Shown: positions 9,901-21,459 of the stretch, one piece after another | Layout: each line of letters begins with the position of its first letter | Position numbering within the stretch: position 1 is the stretch's first letter | Program-made: the position numbers and the translations under genes | From: Burkholderia savannae | GTDB taxonomy: Bacteria > Pseudomonadota > Gammaproteobacteria > Burkholderiales > Burkholderiaceae | DNA: 64,000 bases | Reading direction: 5' to 3' | NCBI RefSeq assembly: GCF_001524445.2 | Contig: NZ_CP013417.1 | Location: 372,001-436,000 of the forward strand | The notes under the pieces: generated by a model | What the model was told of the DNA's origin: nothing | Database searches by the model: none | What the model saw: only the letters and a program-made list of their open reading frames with translations

Positions 9901-10899
9901 TCAAGACTGACGTGACGTCGAGTAAGAACATAATTCTAGCAGGCTCTCTTTGAAAATGGAAGAGGGAAATGAAGAAATCGCTGCGGCTGCTGCGTGGGCC
10001 TCCTGGCGAGCGCATTCGAGCGTATGGTCGAGCGCGCCCGACCGCGTGATTGCGTCGAAGATCGTGCCGAAGCGGTCGGTGCCGCCCTGCTCGATCGCCT
10101 CGCGCGCGAGCGCCGACTGCTCGGGCGTGCCGCGCTCGATCAGATAGATGAGCGGCAGCGTCGGCTTGCCTTCGCGCAGGTCGTCGCCGGCGTTCTTGCC
10201 CATCGACTCGGCAGTGCCCGCGTAGTCGAGCCAGTCGTCCATGATCTGGAACGCGGTGCCGATGCGGCGGCCGTATTCGGCGGCGGCGGCTTCCGTCGGC
10301 GCGTCGGCGCCCGCGAGCACCGCGCCGAGCCGCGCGGCGGCCTCGAACAGCTTCGCCGTCTTGTAGCGAATCACCTGCATGTAGCGGGTTTCGTCGACGT
10401 CGGCGTCGTGCATGTTCAGCAGTTGCAGCACTTCGCCTTCGGAGATGATCGTCGTCGCCTCCGACAGGATCTCCATCACGCGCATCTTGCCCACGCCCAC
10501 CATCATCTCGAACGAGCGCGAGTACAGGTAGTCGCCCACGAGCACGCTCGCCGCATTGCCGAACAGTGCGTTCGCGGTCTTGCGGCCGCGCCGCAGCTCG
10601 GATTCGTCGACGACGTCGTCGTGCAGCAGCGTCGCCGTGTGGATGAATTCGACGACGGCCGCGAGCACGTGCTTCTGGCTCGTGTTTTCGCCGAGCGCGC
10701 CGGCGACGAGAAGAAGAAGCGCCGGCCGCAGCCGCTTGCCGCCCGCGCCGATGATGTACTCGGCGATCTGGTTGATCAGCAGCACGTCGGACGCGAGGCT
10801 TTGCCGGATGACGCGATTCACCTGCTCCATATCGCTTGCGATCGGGGCGAGCAGGTGGGCGGCGCTGAGGGAGGGGGTGGCAGTCGACGACATGATCAT
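9901..10899 (-). CDS. ispB: Octaprenyl (polyprenyl) diphosphate synthase
   Basis: This trans-prenyltransferase builds the ubiquinone side chain by adding isopentenyl diphosphate to farnesyl diphosphate. Both aspartate-rich motifs are present (LLHDDVVDE around residues 90-98 and [10 protein letters not shown] around 215-224), with the GGKRLRP substrate-binding motif near residue 53. It has 332 residues, a little over the 320-330 usual for IspB. The start is either the ATG at 10899 or the one at 10893; no clear ribosome-binding site decides. It is divergent from rplU, the same neighbourhood as ispB-rplU-rpmA in E. coli. The exact chain length cannot be read from the sequence. Confidence 0.92.
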   Translation of the reverse strand: MIMSSTATPSLSAAHLLAPIASDMEQVNRVIRQSLASDVLLINQIAEYIIGAGGKRLRPALLLLVAGALGENTSQKHVLAAVVEFIHTATLLHDDVVDESELRRGRKTANALFGNAASVLVGDYLYSRSFEMMVGVGKMRVMEILSEATTIISEGEVLQLLNMHDADVDETRYMQVIRYKTAKLFEAAARLGAVLAGADAPTEAAAAEYGRRIGTAFQIMDDWLDYAGTAESMGKNAGDDLREGKPTLPLIYLIERGTPEQSALAREAIEQGGTDRFGTIFDAITRSGALDHTLECARQEAHAAAAAISSFPSSIFKESLLELCSYSTSRQS

Positions 10900-11031
10900 G
10901 GAAATGGGTAGTGCCGCGGATTATAAGGCGAATCGCCGTTGAGCCGAGCCGTCGTGCGACTTCATCGCGCGTTTTTCGGCCGTCCGGCCGATGTCCGCGC
11001 CACGATCAGGCGCGCAAGACGTGGATGGGCT

Positions 11032-11060
11032 TTGACCGAAGCGCTAACTCTATGTATAAT
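11032..11060 (+). promoter_or_regulatory. Sigma-70 promoter for rplU-rpmA
   Basis: A near-consensus promoter: -35 TTGACC at 11032-11037, a 17 bp spacer, and a perfect -10 TATAAT at 11055-11060. The start point would fall near 11067, giving a leader of about 48 nt before the rplU start codon at 11115. Strong promoters are expected for ribosomal protein genes. Confidence 0.88.
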
Positions 11061-11114
11061 CACGCGTTTTCCGCGCACGGTGTGCGGAAAAATGGATCCA
11101 GAGTGAGGTTCTCA

Positions 11115-11426
11115 ATGTACGCGGTCATAAAAACCGGCGGCAAGCAGTACAAGGTTGCCGTTGGCGAAAAACTGAAAGTAGAACAGATACCGGCAGACAT
11201 TGACGCAGAAATCACGCTCGACCAGGTTCTCGCAGTGGGCGAAGGCGAATCGATTAAGTTCGGTACGCCGCTGGTCAGTGGGGCTTCCGTCAAGGCTACC
11301 GTCGTATCTCACGGTCGTCATGCCAAGGTCACCATCTTCAAGATGCGTCGCCGGAAGCACTACCAAAAGCACGGCGGCCACCGCCAGAACTACACCGAGC
11401 TGCGCATCGACGCGATCAACGCGTAA
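11115..11426 (+). CDS. rplU: 50S ribosomal protein L21
   Basis: L21 is a 23S rRNA-binding protein of the large subunit. The 103-residue product begins [14 protein letters not shown], the signature of the family, and ends in the basic [16 protein letters not shown] segment that contacts rRNA. The ATG at 11115 gives the standard length. It is followed 28 bp later by rpmA and is driven by the strong promoter just upstream. Confidence 0.98.
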   Translation: MYAVIKTGGKQYKVAVGEKLKVEQIPADIDAEITLDQVLAVGEGESIKFGTPLVSGASVKATVVSHGRHAKVTIFKMRRRKHYQKHGGHRQNYTELRIDAINA

Positions 11427-11454
11427 GCGCCTCCCTCGGTAAAGGAGCAATCAG

Positions 11455-11718
11455 ATGGCACACAAAAAAGCAGGCGGCTCGTCCCGGAACGGCCGCGACT
11501 CCGAGTCGAAGCGTCTCGGCGTCAAGGTGTATGGCGGCCAGGCGATCAACGCGGGCGGCATCATCGTGCGTCAACGCGGCACGCGCATGCACGCAGGCGA
11601 AAACGTCGGCATGGGCAAGGACCACACGCTCTTCGCGCTGGTCGACGGCCACGTGAAGTTCACGACGAAGGGCGCCGACAAGAAGCATACGGTCGTCGTC
11701 GTTCCGGCCGCTGCCTGA
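11455..11718 (+). CDS. rpmA: 50S ribosomal protein L27
   Basis: L27 lies near the peptidyl transferase centre of the large subunit. The 87-residue protein starts [16 protein letters not shown] and contains the [10 protein letters not shown] segment, both diagnostic. A strong GGAG ribosome-binding site precedes the ATG. It is the second gene of the rplU-rpmA unit and is followed by a good intrinsic terminator before obg. Confidence 0.98.
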   Translation: MAHKKAGGSSRNGRDSESKRLGVKVYGGQAINAGGIIVRQRGTRMHAGENVGMGKDHTLFALVDGHVKFTTKGADKKHTVVVVPAAA

Positions 11719-11747
11719 GTTCAGGCGCGACGGGCTTCGTAGCCAAG

Positions 11748-11780
11748 AAAAGGCCCCGCGGTAGCAGCGGGGCCTTTTTT
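11748..11780 (+). terminator. Rho-independent terminator after rpmA
   Basis: An 8 bp GC stem (GGCCCCGC / GCGGGGCC) with a 7 nt loop is followed by six T. Four A precede it, extending the pairing with the T tract. It closes the rplU-rpmA transcript 29 bp after the rpmA stop. Confidence 0.93.
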
Positions 11781-11899
11781 ATTTTGCGCGCGTCTTGCGC
11801 GCGGGCACCCGGCGCGCGCGTCGGCCGTTCGGCCGATTGGTCAAGCGCTGCGCCGCGCGGCACAATAGCGGGAATGGCAGCACATACTGAACGGAGTGA

Positions 11900-13021
<1,122 letters not shown>

Positions 13022-13106
13022 GCATATTCGCCGCCGCAACGCGCCGAGCGGTTCGCTCGGTGCGTGAGAGATTCAATCGCGCATCATTCACAGGAGACAG
13101 CGCACG

Positions 13107-14225
13107 ATGCGTTCGATCATCGCCGATTCGAAGCGCCTGGTAGTGAAGGTCGGCTCGAGCCTCGTCACCAACGACGGTCGCGGGCTCGACCATGACGCCA
13201 TCGGCCGATGGGCCGCCCAGATCGCCGCGTTGCGCGGCGCGGGCAAGGAGGTGGTGCTCGTGAGCTCAGGTGCGATCGCGGAAGGGATGCAGCGTCTCGG
13301 CTGGAACAAGCGGCCGCGTGAAATCGATGAACTGCAGGCGGCCGCGGCCGTCGGGCAGATGGGGCTCGCGCAGGTGTACGAGAGCCGCTTTGCCGAGCAC
13401 GGTATCCGTACCGCGCAGATTCTCCTCACGCACGCGGATCTTGCCGATCGCGAGCGCTATCTGAACGCGCGTTCGACGCTCCTCACGCTGCTGCGGCTCG
13501 GCGTCGTGCCGATCATCAACGAGAACGACACCGTCGTCACCGACGAGATCAAGTTCGGCGACAACGACACGCTCGGTGCGCTCGTTGCGAACCTGATCGA
13601 AGGCGACGCGCTCATCATCCTGACCGACCAGCAGGGCCTCTTCACCGCCGATCCGCGCAAGGACCCGAGCGCGACGCTCGTCGCCGAGGCGAGCGCCGGC
13701 GCGCACGAGCTGGAGGCGATGGCGGGCGGCGCGGGCTCGAGCATCGGCCGTGGCGGCATGCTGACGAAAATCCTCGCGGCGAAGCGCGCCGCGCATAGCG
13801 GAGCGAACACGGTGATCGCGAGCGGCCGCGAGCGCGATGTGCTCGTGCGGCTCGCGTCGGGCGAAGCGATCGGCACGCAACTGATCGCACGCACCGCGCG
13901 GATGGCGGCGCGCAAGCAATGGATGGCCGATCACCTGCAGATGCGCGGCCACGTCGTCATCGATGCGGGCGCCGTCGACAAGCTGACGGCGGGCGGCAAG
14001 AGCCTGCTGCCGATCGGCGTCGTCGCGGTGCAGGGCGTGTTCGCGCGCGGCGAAGTGATCGCGTGCGTCGACGATGCGGGGCGCGAAGTTGCGCGCGGGA
14101 TCACGAATTACAGCAGCGCCGAGACGAAGCTGATCCAGCGCAAGCCGAGCGGCGAGATCGAAGCGGTGCTCGGCTACATGCTCGAGCCCGAGCTGATTCA
14201 TCGGGACAACCTCGTCGTCGTCTGA
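13107..14225 (+). CDS. proB: Glutamate 5-kinase
   Basis: ProB phosphorylates glutamate at the gamma position, the committed step to proline. The 372-residue protein has an amino-acid kinase domain ([11 protein letters not shown] at the N-terminus; [33 protein letters not shown]) and a C-terminal PUA domain from about residue 280. A CAGGAGA ribosome-binding site precedes the ATG at 13107. It is 85 bp after obg and is followed by an intrinsic terminator. Feedback inhibition by proline is family knowledge. Confidence 0.97.
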   Translation: MRSIIADSKRLVVKVGSSLVTNDGRGLDHDAIGRWAAQIAALRGAGKEVVLVSSGAIAEGMQRLGWNKRPREIDELQAAAAVGQMGLAQVYESRFAEHGIRTAQILLTHADLADRERYLNARSTLLTLLRLGVVPIINENDTVVTDEIKFGDNDTLGALVANLIEGDALIILTDQQGLFTADPRKDPSATLVAEASAGAHELEAMAGGAGSSIGRGGMLTKILAAKRAAHSGANTVIASGRERDVLVRLASGEAIGTQLIARTARMAARKQWMADHLQMRGHVVIDAGAVDKLTAGGKSLLPIGVVAVQGVFARGEVIACVDDAGREVARGITNYSSAETKLIQRKPSGEIEAVLGYMLEPELIHRDNLVVV

Positions 14226-14272
14226 CGACGCCGCGCGTCGAGCGAAGCCGAACGAACAAAGCGAACAAAACG

Positions 14273-14300
14273 AAAAAGCCCGCACGTGCGGGCTTTTTTT
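14273..14300 (+). terminator. Rho-independent terminator after proB
   Basis: AGCCCGCA and TGCGGGCT pair around a tiny centre, with five A before and seven T after. It lies about 50 bp beyond the proB stop and could also serve the opposite strand, where the CNP1-like gene ends at 14424. Confidence 0.9.
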
Positions 14301-14423
14301 GCGTTTGTCGCGCTGTCGCGGCGCTGCTTCGCGGCCGATCTTCGGCGCATTCGCGCGTCCCGCCTGCCGGGGCGCCAGCAGGCGGTCGCGTGTCCGGCAG
14401 CACCCAATTAGCGGATCACAGGA

Positions 14424-14981
14424 TTAGCGGATCTGATTGAGCGTCGTCCGGTTGTAGCGAATGTTCTCGACGATCGATTGGCGCTTGCCCGCCGGCATCT
14501 TGTTCGCGCAGAAGAAGTCCTGATAAAGCGCCGCATGGTACGCATTCAGCTCGCCGTTCTCGATGCGCTGCCAATCGGTTTCGACCGTGCGGTCCCAGCC
14601 GTCGTGGTCCGCGTTCAGGCCCGCATACTGGCGCCATTCATACGTATCGCAGCGAATGCCTTCGTAGTTGACGTTGCGCGCGCCGGCAGGGCTTGTCACG
14701 ACGACGACATAGCGGACGACGCCGTCGGTGCCGACGTCGAGCGACTTCGAATCGACGAGGAACTTGAGCGGCGTGTTCTGCGACACGTTGAACGGCAGCA
14801 GATCGCTCGTCTGCGGCAGCGGCGGCAGCTTCTCGACCTTGTTTTCAGCCCATTGCGGCTGACGGTCGAGCAAGTAGGTGAACGCACTGTCGTCCTTGTT
14901 GGACGGGGTGTTCGAGTGGGCGCAGCCGGCCAGCGCGGCGGCCGCGGCAATCGACGCGGCGGCAAGAGCAATCGCTTTCAA
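14424..14981 (-). CDS. CNP1-like family lipoprotein
   Basis: This is a predicted lipoprotein of the CNP1-like family, named after a Neisseria cryptic gene; its function is unknown. A TTG start at 14981 is preferred: it gives an immediate signal peptide (MKAIALAAASIAAAA) ending in the lipobox LAGC with Cys22, and a GAGG ribosome-binding site sits 8 nt upstream. Earlier in-frame starts would put unrelated residues before the signal. The mature part of about 160 residues has conserved Trp and Tyr residues (IRCDTYEWRQYAG). It lies between proB and rppH. Confidence 0.8.
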   Translation of the reverse strand: MKAIALAAASIAAAAALAGCAHSNTPSNKDDSAFTYLLDRQPQWAENKVEKLPPLPQTSDLLPFNVSQNTPLKFLVDSKSLDVGTDGVVRYVVVVTSPAGARNVNYEGIRCDTYEWRQYAGLNADHDGWDRTVETDWQRIENGELNAYHAALYQDFFCANKMPAGKRQSIVENIRYNRTTLNQIR

Positions 14982-15068
14982 TATGCATACCTCGTAAAAA
15001 AAAGCGCGGCATCCTTCAATGCCGCGCCCGGTCATGCGTTTTTCATTCCCGCCGGACGAGCCCGCGCG

Positions 15069-15719
15069 TCAGTCGCGCAAGATCAGGCGGGGAGGATTTT
15101 CGTCGAGCGTGCTCGCGCCCGGCTCGATTTCCGAACAGACTGCCGACGCGTCGATCGCTGCCGGTGTTTCCGCGGCCGCGTGCCCGTTCGCGACGCGCGG
15201 ATAGCGCGTCGCGCGCGGACCGCGCGACTTGTCGGGGCGCTGCGCCGGGCGGCGCAGGAAACGCGACAGTTCGGTCAACGCCAACTGATATACATCCCGC
15301 TTGAACTCGATCACCGCGTCGAGTGGCACCCAGTATTCGTTCCAGCGCCACGCATCGAACTCCGGATGATCCGTCGCGCGCAGGCAGATGTCGCAATCGC
15401 GCCCGACCATTCGCAGCAGGAACCAGATCTGCTTCTGGCCGCGATAATGACCGCGCACTTCGCGCTTGATGAACTTGTCTGGCACCTCATAACGCAACCA
15501 GTCGCGAGTGCGGCCGATGATCTTGACGTGTTCCGGCAGCAGCCCGGTTTCCTCGTGCAGTTCCCGGTACATCGCCTGCATCGGGGTCTCGCCGTACTTG
15601 ATGCCCCCTTGCGGAAACTGCCAGGAATGCTCGCGGAGCCGCTTGCCCCAAAACACTTCGTTGCGCGCGTTCAAGAGGATGATGCCGACGTTCGGGCGAA
15701 AGCCTTCACGATCCAGCAT
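15069..15719 (-). CDS. rppH: RNA pyrophosphohydrolase RppH
   Basis: RppH removes pyrophosphate from the 5' triphosphate end of mRNA and so starts RNase E-dependent decay. The 216-residue protein opens with [15 protein letters not shown] and has the Nudix box [20 protein letters not shown] at about residues 38-57, preceded by the WQFPQGG motif specific to RppH. The first 160 residues cover the catalytic domain; the Pro/Ala/Arg-rich tail of about 55 residues is longer than in E. coli and variable in the genus. It is divergent from proS. Confidence 0.95.
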   Translation of the reverse strand: MLDREGFRPNVGIILLNARNEVFWGKRLREHSWQFPQGGIKYGETPMQAMYRELHEETGLLPEHVKIIGRTRDWLRYEVPDKFIKREVRGHYRGQKQIWFLLRMVGRDCDICLRATDHPEFDAWRWNEYWVPLDAVIEFKRDVYQLALTELSRFLRRPAQRPDKSRGPRATRYPRVANGHAAAETPAAIDASAVCSEIEPGASTLDENPPRLILRD

Positions 15720-15937
15720 ACAACCACCTTCGAATCCTTTAAAATTGCTTTGATTATAAACAGATAACGGGCGTTGCGCACCGGAACGGAGCGAATCCGG
15801 GCGGGGCGCGTCAACTACACTGTCCCCGATTTGTCTGCTATGTCAGCTGCGCCGCACACTGTCAGGCGCAGTCGTTTATTCACCCTTAGACTTTTTTCGG
15901 GCGGCCCGCGTTGGCCGCTGCTAATGGAACCGTTCGC

Positions 15938-17674
15938 ATGAAAGCCTCCCGTTTCTTTATCGGCACCCTGAAGGAAGCACCCGCCGACGCCGAGATCGTC
16001 AGTCACAAGCTGATGGTGCGCGCAGGCATGATCCGCCGCGTCGCCGGTGGCATCTACAACTATCTGCCGGTCGGCCTGCGCTCGATTCGCAAGGTCGAGG
16101 CGATCGTGCGCGAGGAGATGAACCGTGCGGGCGCGATCGAACTGCTGATGCCCGCCGTGCAGCCGGCCGAGCTGTGGCAGGAGTCGGGGCGCTGGGAGCA
16201 GTATGGCCCGGAGCTGCTGCGCTTCAAGGATCGCAAGCAGAACGAATTCGTGATCGGGCCGACGCACGAAGAGGTGATCACCGACATCGCGCGCAACCAG
16301 ATCAAGAGCTACCGGCAGATGCCGGTGAACTTCTACCAGATCCAGGCGAAGTTCCGCGACGAGATCCGTCCGCGCTTCGGCGTGATGCGCGGGCGCGAAT
16401 TCATCATGAAGGATGCGTACTCGTTCGACAAGGACCACGAAGGCCTCAAGGAATCGTACAAGAAGATGTACGACGCGTACGTGCGGATCTTCACGCGGAT
16501 CGGCCTCGAGTTCCGCCCGGTCGCAGCCGACAACGGCTCGATCGGCGGCAGCGGCTCGCACGAATTCCACGTGATCGCCGATACCGGCGAGGACGCGATC
16601 GCCTACTGCCCGACGTCCGACTTCGCGGCGAACGTCGAGGCGGCCGAGGCGCTGCCGCTGCTCGCTAGCCGTGCGGCGCCCGCCGAGGCGATGCAGAAGG
16701 TCGCGACGCCCGGCAAGGCGAAGTGCGAGGCGGTCGCCGAGCTGATGGGCATTCCGCTCGAGCGCACGATCAAGTCGATCGTGCTCGCGACCGACAACGA
16801 CGGCGCCGAGCCGACGATCTGGTTGCTGATGCTGCGCGGCGACCACGATCTGAACGAGATCAAGGCGGCGAAGCTGCCGGGCTTGGCCGGCTATCGCTTC
16901 GCGACCGAGGCGGAGATCGTCGAGTGGTTCGGCACGCCGCCCGGCTATCTCGGCCCGATCGGCACGAAGAAGCCGGTGCGCGTGGTCGCCGATCGCACGG
17001 TCGCGAACATGAGCGACTTCGTCGTCGGCGCGAACGAGGTCGATTACCACATCGCCGGCGTGAACTGGGGCCGCGACCTGCCGGAGCCCGTGATCGCCGA
17101 CATCCGCAACGTGAAGGCGGGCGATCCGTCGCCGGACGGCAAGGGCGCGCTCGACATCTGCCGCGGCATCGAAGTCGGCCACGTGTTCCAGCTCGGCACG
17201 AAGTATTCGGATGCGATGGGCGCGACGTTCATCGACGAATCGGGCAAGGCGCAGCCGATGGTGATGGGCTGCTACGGGATCGGCGTCACGCGGATTCTCG
17301 GCGCGGCGATCGAGCAGAATTTCGACGACAAGGGGATCATCTGGCCGGAGGCGATCGCGCCGTTCGAGATCGTGCTCTGCCCGATGGGCTATGACCGCAG
17401 CGACGCGGTGCGCGAAGCGGCCGACAAGCTCTACGCGGATCTGGCCGCGGCGGGCGTCGACGTGATCCTCGACGATCGCGGCGAGCGCCCGGGCGTGATG
17501 TTCGCCGACTGGGAGCTGATCGGTGTGCCGCACCGCCTCGTGATCGGCGAGCGCGGCCTGAAGGACGGCAAGATCGAGTACCAGGGCCGCCGCGACGCCG
17601 AAGCGACGCTGCTGCCCGCCGATTCGGCCGCGGCGACGGTCGTCGAGAAGGTCCGCGCGGCGCTCGGCCGCTGA
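15938..17674 (+). CDS. proS: Prolyl-tRNA synthetase (bacterial type, with editing insert)
   Basis: ProS charges tRNA-Pro. The 578-residue protein is of the bacterial type: class II motifs 1 and 2 in the N-terminal half ([13 protein letters not shown] start; [17 protein letters not shown] around residue 140), a YbaK-like editing insert at about 230-390 that hydrolyses Ala-tRNA-Pro, motif 3 near [10 protein letters not shown], and an anticodon-binding domain at the end. The ATG at 15938 gives the family start MKASRFF; an earlier in-frame start at 15911 would add nine residues without homology. The only tRNA in the window, tRNA-Pro(CGG), is its substrate class. Confidence 0.97.
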   Translation: MKASRFFIGTLKEAPADAEIVSHKLMVRAGMIRRVAGGIYNYLPVGLRSIRKVEAIVREEMNRAGAIELLMPAVQPAELWQESGRWEQYGPELLRFKDRKQNEFVIGPTHEEVITDIARNQIKSYRQMPVNFYQIQAKFRDEIRPRFGVMRGREFIMKDAYSFDKDHEGLKESYKKMYDAYVRIFTRIGLEFRPVAADNGSIGGSGSHEFHVIADTGEDAIAYCPTSDFAANVEAAEALPLLASRAAPAEAMQKVATPGKAKCEAVAELMGIPLERTIKSIVLATDNDGAEPTIWLLMLRGDHDLNEIKAAKLPGLAGYRFATEAEIVEWFGTPPGYLGPIGTKKPVRVVADRTVANMSDFVVGANEVDYHIAGVNWGRDLPEPVIADIRNVKAGDPSPDGKGALDICRGIEVGHVFQLGTKYSDAMGATFIDESGKAQPMVMGCYGIGVTRILGAAIEQNFDDKGIIWPEAIAPFEIVLCPMGYDRSDAVREAADKLYADLAAAGVDVILDDRGERPGVMFADWELIGVPHRLVIGERGLKDGKIEYQGRRDAEATLLPADSAAATVVEKVRAALGR

Positions 17675-17707
17675 TCGTCGACGAAGCGAAGAGAAGAGGG
17701 AGGCGCG

Positions 17708-18310
17708 TTGGAGTCGAATTTCCTGTCGGCGACGGTGCTTCTCGTCCTCATCACCGATCCGCTCGGCAACATCCCGCTCGTCATCGCCGCGCTGCGGGAC
17801 GTGCCGCGCGAGCGGCGCGTGAAGGTCATCCTGCGCGAAGTGGCGATCGCGTTCGTGATCCTGCTGTTCTTCATGGTCGTCGGCGACCGCTTCCTGCGGA
17901 TGATGAGCCTGACCGACCTGTCGCTGCGGATCGGCGGCGGGATCGTGCTGTTCCTGATCGCGCTCAGGATGATCTTCCCGCATCCGGACGGCGCGCTCGG
18001 CAACGATCCGCGCACGGGCGGCGAGCCGTTCATCGTGCCGCTCGCGATTCCGGCGCTCGCCGGGCCGTCGGCACTCGCGACGGTGATGCTGCTCACGTCG
18101 CAGGCGCCGGGCAAGATGCTCGAATGGGCGGGCGCGCTGACAGTGACGATGCTCGTCTGCGCGGTTACGCTCGTGCTCGCCGAGCGGATTCAGCAGTGGC
18201 TCGGCGAGCGCACGGTGGTTGCGTTCGAGCGGCTGATGGGGCTCGTGCTGGTCGCGATTTCGGTCGAGATGATGATGGCGGGCATCCGCACCTTCGTTCA
18301 CCAGTTGTGA
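17708..18310 (+). CDS. MarC-family integral membrane protein
   Basis: This 200-residue protein has the MarC/UPF0056 family pattern: six hydrophobic segments, an ITDPLGNIPL motif in the first and the LAIPALAGPSA motif in the fourth. The family (also called NAAT) was first linked to multiple antibiotic resistance, but its transport role is unproven. The start is TTG at 17708, supported by a strong GGGAGG ribosome-binding site 6 nt upstream. It follows proS by 33 bp on the same strand and probably shares its transcript, ending at the terminator at 18366. Confidence 0.9.
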   Translation: MESNFLSATVLLVLITDPLGNIPLVIAALRDVPRERRVKVILREVAIAFVILLFFMVVGDRFLRMMSLTDLSLRIGGGIVLFLIALRMIFPHPDGALGNDPRTGGEPFIVPLAIPALAGPSALATVMLLTSQAPGKMLEWAGALTVTMLVCAVTLVLAERIQQWLGERTVVAFERLMGLVLVAISVEMMMAGIRTFVHQL

Positions 18311-18365
18311 CGAACCGGCGTGACGATCGGCCGACGCTTTGCGCCGCCATCGATCGCCTAATAAA

Positions 18366-18403
18366 GAAAAGCGGCTCGCGCACGATGCGCGAGCCGCTTT
18401 TTT
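18366..18403. terminator. Bidirectional terminator between marC and hpt
   Basis: A perfect 12 bp stem (GCGGCTCGCGCA / TGCGCGAGCCGC) with a 3 nt loop, four A on the left and six T on the right. It separates the convergent marC-like gene (+) and hpt (-) and can end transcription from either side. Confidence 0.93.
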
Positions 18404-18442
18404 GTTTCCGACGGGGCGGCGCTCGACGCCGCCGCGCGGGCG

Positions 18443-18994
18443 TCAGACGTCCGCCGTCAGCGCGCGGATCGTCGGCAGGTTGCGCCAGTAGCCCTTCGCG
18501 TCCATCCCGCAGCCGAACACGTAGCGGTCCGGCACCGCGAACCCGCAGTAGTCCGGATGCAGCGGCTTCGCCTTCGTGAGCGTCTTCTCGCACAGCACCG
18601 CGGAGAGGAAGCGCGTCGCGCCCATCTCGAGGATGCGGTCGCGGATCGCGGCCATCGTTTCGCCTTCGTCGAGGATGTCGTCGAGCACGAGCACGATGCG
18701 GTCCTTCACCGATTCGCGCGGCGCGACACGCCAATGCATCTCGGGGCTGCCCTTTGTCGTGTTGCGGTAGCGGGTCAGGTGGATGTAGTCGAACTCGAGC
18801 GGGAAATCGAGGTGCGGCAGCAGCATGCCGGTGAACACCGCCGCACCGCCCATCACCGACAGCACGAGCGGAAACTCCTCGCCGATCTGGCCACGGATCT
18901 CCGCGGCCATCCTGCCGATCGACGCGTTGACTTCGTCGGCGGAGACGATCTCTTCGGAGTGTTGGAAAATGTGGAGGGCTTCTTCTCGATTCAT
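18443..18994 (-). CDS. hpt: Hypoxanthine phosphoribosyltransferase
   Basis: The enzyme salvages hypoxanthine (and guanine) to IMP/GMP using PRPP. The PRPP-binding motif VLVLDDILDEGETM is present around residues 102-115, and the fold elements LVLSVMGGAAVF and YIHLTRYRN fit a type I phosphoribosyltransferase. The ATG at 18994 gives 183 residues, normal for the genus; upstream in-frame starts add unrelated residues. Base specificity between hypoxanthine and guanine cannot be settled by eye. Confidence 0.9.
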   Translation of the reverse strand: MNREEALHIFQHSEEIVSADEVNASIGRMAAEIRGQIGEEFPLVLSVMGGAAVFTGMLLPHLDFPLEFDYIHLTRYRNTTKGSPEMHWRVAPRESVKDRIVLVLDDILDEGETMAAIRDRILEMGATRFLSAVLCEKTLTKAKPLHPDYCGFAVPDRYVFGCGMDAKGYWRNLPTIRALTADV

Positions 18995-19091
18995 GAGGTC
19001 TGGCGAGCGGTCTCGTCTGGGGTACCAATAAGAATGAAACAATGCGGCGCCACGTGCTACAGCATATACCCGCGCGCGGCGCCGCGGCGAA

Positions 19092-20459
19092 TCAGCGCAG
19101 GCCGGGCATCATGCCCTTTATGCCGCGCATCATCTTCTGCAGGTTGCCGCCCTTCAACTTCTTCATCATCGTGCGCATCTGGTCGTACTGATTGAGCATC
19201 CGGTTGACTTCCTGCACCGGCACGCCCGCGCCCGCGGCGATCCGGCGCTTGCGCGTCGCCTTGATGATCTCGGGCTTCGCGCGCTCGGCGGGCGTCATCG
19301 AACTGATGATGCCTTCCATCCGGCGGATCTGCTTTTCGGCCTGGCCCATGTCGGCGCCGGCCGCGGCCTGCTGGAACTGCGCGGGCAGCTTGTCCATCAG
19401 CGACGACAGCCCGCCCATGTTCTTCATTTGCGAGATTTGCGCGCGGAAGTCGTTCAGGTCGAAGTCGCCGCCTTTCTTCACCTTGTTGGCGAGCTTCTCC
19501 GCAGCCTGGATGTCGACGCCGCGCTGCGCTTCCTCGACGAGCGCGAGGATGTCGCCCATCCCGAGGATTCGGTTCGCCATCCGGTCGGGGTGGAACACTT
19601 CGAGGCCGTCGAGCTTTTCGGCGACGCCGACGAACTTGATCGGCTTGCCCGTCACGTGGCGCACCGACAGCGCGGCGCCGCCGCGCGAGTCGCCGTCGAG
19701 CTTCGTCAGCACGACGCCCGTGAGCGGCAGCGCGTCGTTGAACGCCTTCGCGGTGTTGACGGCGTCCTGGCCGAGCATCGCGTCGACGACGAAGAGCGTC
19801 TCGACTGGCTTGAGCGCCGCGTGCAGCGCGGCGATCTCCTGCATCATCGCTTCGTCGATGCCGAGGCGGCCCGCGGTGTCGACGAGCAGCACGTCGTGAT
19901 AGTGGCGCTTCGCCCAGTCGACGGCTGCGTTTGCGATGTCGACGGGCTTCTGGTCGGGCGTCGACGGGAAGAAGTCGGCGCCGACCTGCTCGCTCACCGT
20001 TTTCAGCTGCGCGATGGCGGCCGGGCGATAGACGTCGCACGAGACCGTGAGCACCTTCTTCTTGTACTTCTCGCGCAGGAGCTTCGCGAGCTTGCCGACG
20101 GTCGTCGTCTTGCCGGCGCCCTGCAGGCCCGCCATCAGGATGATCGCGGGCGGCGTGACGGCGAGGTTCAGCTCGGCCGCCTTGCCTTCGTAGTCGCCGC
20201 CGATCACGGCGGTCAGTTCCTTCTGGACCACGCCGACGAGCGCCTGACCGGGCGACAGGCTGCTGATCACCTCCTCGCCGAGCGCTTTTTCCTTGACCTT
20301 CGCGATGAAGTCGCGGACGACGGGCAGCGCGACGTCGGCTTCGAGGAGCGCAAGCCGCACCTCGCGGAGCATCTCCTGGGTGTTCGCCTCGGTGAGCCGG
20401 GCCTCGCCGCGCAGCGTCTTGACGACGCGCGCCATCCGTTGGGTGAGATTGTCGAGCAT
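19092..20459 (-). CDS. ffh: Signal recognition particle protein Ffh
   Basis: Ffh binds 4.5S RNA and signal sequences of nascent membrane proteins and delivers them to FtsY. The 455-residue protein has the N domain (MLDNLTQRMARVVKTLRGE), the G domain (P-loop GLQGAGKTTT around residue 106, DTAGR, TKLDGD) and a methionine-rich M domain at the C-terminus with the RRIAAGAG-type RNA-binding helix. The length is normal. It is divergent from a CcsA-like gene, 87 bp away, a pairing also seen for ffh and ypjD in E. coli. Confidence 0.97.
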   Translation of the reverse strand: MLDNLTQRMARVVKTLRGEARLTEANTQEMLREVRLALLEADVALPVVRDFIAKVKEKALGEEVISSLSPGQALVGVVQKELTAVIGGDYEGKAAELNLAVTPPAIILMAGLQGAGKTTTVGKLAKLLREKYKKKVLTVSCDVYRPAAIAQLKTVSEQVGADFFPSTPDQKPVDIANAAVDWAKRHYHDVLLVDTAGRLGIDEAMMQEIAALHAALKPVETLFVVDAMLGQDAVNTAKAFNDALPLTGVVLTKLDGDSRGGAALSVRHVTGKPIKFVGVAEKLDGLEVFHPDRMANRILGMGDILALVEEAQRGVDIQAAEKLANKVKKGGDFDLNDFRAQISQMKNMGGLSSLMDKLPAQFQQAAAGADMGQAEKQIRRMEGIISSMTPAERAKPEIIKATRKRRIAAGAGVPVQEVNRMLNQYDQMRTMMKKLKGGNLQKMMRGIKGMMPGLR

Positions 20460-20546
20460 GGGGAGCGATGGACAGTGAAGCCCGCAGGCGCGAGTGGGAC
20501 AAAAAGCCGGCCGTCGCGGGTAGGGGGCCTAGTGTAAACTTCGAAC

Positions 20547-21446
20547 ATGGATATTGTACTGTATGCCCTCACCGCGCTCCTGTATGGCGGCCTCGCCGTC
20601 GCCGGCTGGCGCACGCGCCGCATGGGCGAGGCGGGGCCGTTCGTCGCGAGCGTGCCGTCCGTTCCGCACGTGCGCGAACCTGCGCCGCCCGGGATGGGCG
20701 GGCTCGGGCGCGCGCTTCTCGGCGCCGCGCTGCTCGCGCACGGGGTGCTGCTGCACATGACGATCTTCCCGCACGACGCGATGGTGTTCGGCTTCGCGTT
20801 CGCGCTGTCGGCGATGTTCTGGCTCGGCGCCGGCATCTACTGGGTCGAGAGCTTCTTCTTTCCGCTCGACGGCATGCGGCTTCTCGTGCTGCCGCTCGCG
20901 TGCGTCGCGTCGCTCCTGCCGCTCGCGTTCGGCGGCGTGCGCGTGCTGCCGTATGCGGCCGCGCCGCTCTTCAAGGTGCACTTCCTGATCGCGAACATCG
21001 CGTATGGGCTCTTCGCGATCGCGGCGCTCCACGCGGTGCTGATGCTGATGGTCGAGCGGCGTCTGCACGCGCTGCGGCGCGACGGGTTTCGCGAGTCGGC
21101 GGGCTGGGTCGCCGGCTGGCTCGACACGCTGCCGCCGCTCCTGACGCTCGAGAAGCTGCTGTTTCGCCTCATCGGCGCGGGCTTCGTCCTGCTCACGCTG
21201 ACGCTCGCGACGGGCATCCTGTTCAGCGAGCAGATCGACGCGCGCGCGCTCAAGCTCGATCACAAGACCGTGTTCGCGATCCTGTCCTGGCTGATGTTCG
21301 GCGGGCTCCTCGTCGCGCACAAGACGTCCGGCTGGCGAGGCCGCGGCGTGGCACGCTGGGTGCTCGCGTCGTTCGTCGCGCTGCTGCTCGCCTACGTCGG
21401 CAGCCGCTTCGTTCTCGAGGTGCTGCTGCACCGTTCCGTGGTTTGA
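20547..21446 (+). CDS. CcsA/HemX-like cytochrome c assembly family membrane protein (YpjD-like)
   Basis: The 299-residue protein has about eight hydrophobic segments and the cytochrome C assembly (CcsA/CcmC) domain in its C-terminal two thirds. Conserved histidines in or near membrane segments (VHFLIANIAYG, HKTVFAILSW, LVAHKTSG) are candidates for haem ligation. The WWD tryptophan motif of true haem exporters is not evident. The position divergent from ffh matches E. coli YpjD, which is uncharacterised. A role in haem handling is inference from the family only. Confidence 0.82.
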   Translation: MDIVLYALTALLYGGLAVAGWRTRRMGEAGPFVASVPSVPHVREPAPPGMGGLGRALLGAALLAHGVLLHMTIFPHDAMVFGFAFALSAMFWLGAGIYWVESFFFPLDGMRLLVLPLACVASLLPLAFGGVRVLPYAAAPLFKVHFLIANIAYGLFAIAALHAVLMLMVERRLHALRRDGFRESAGWVAGWLDTLPPLLTLEKLLFRLIGAGFVLLTLTLATGILFSEQIDARALKLDHKTVFAILSWLMFGGLLVAHKTSGWRGRGVARWVLASFVALLLAYVGSRFVLEVLLHRSVV

Positions 21447-21459
21447 TCACCTGATCTCG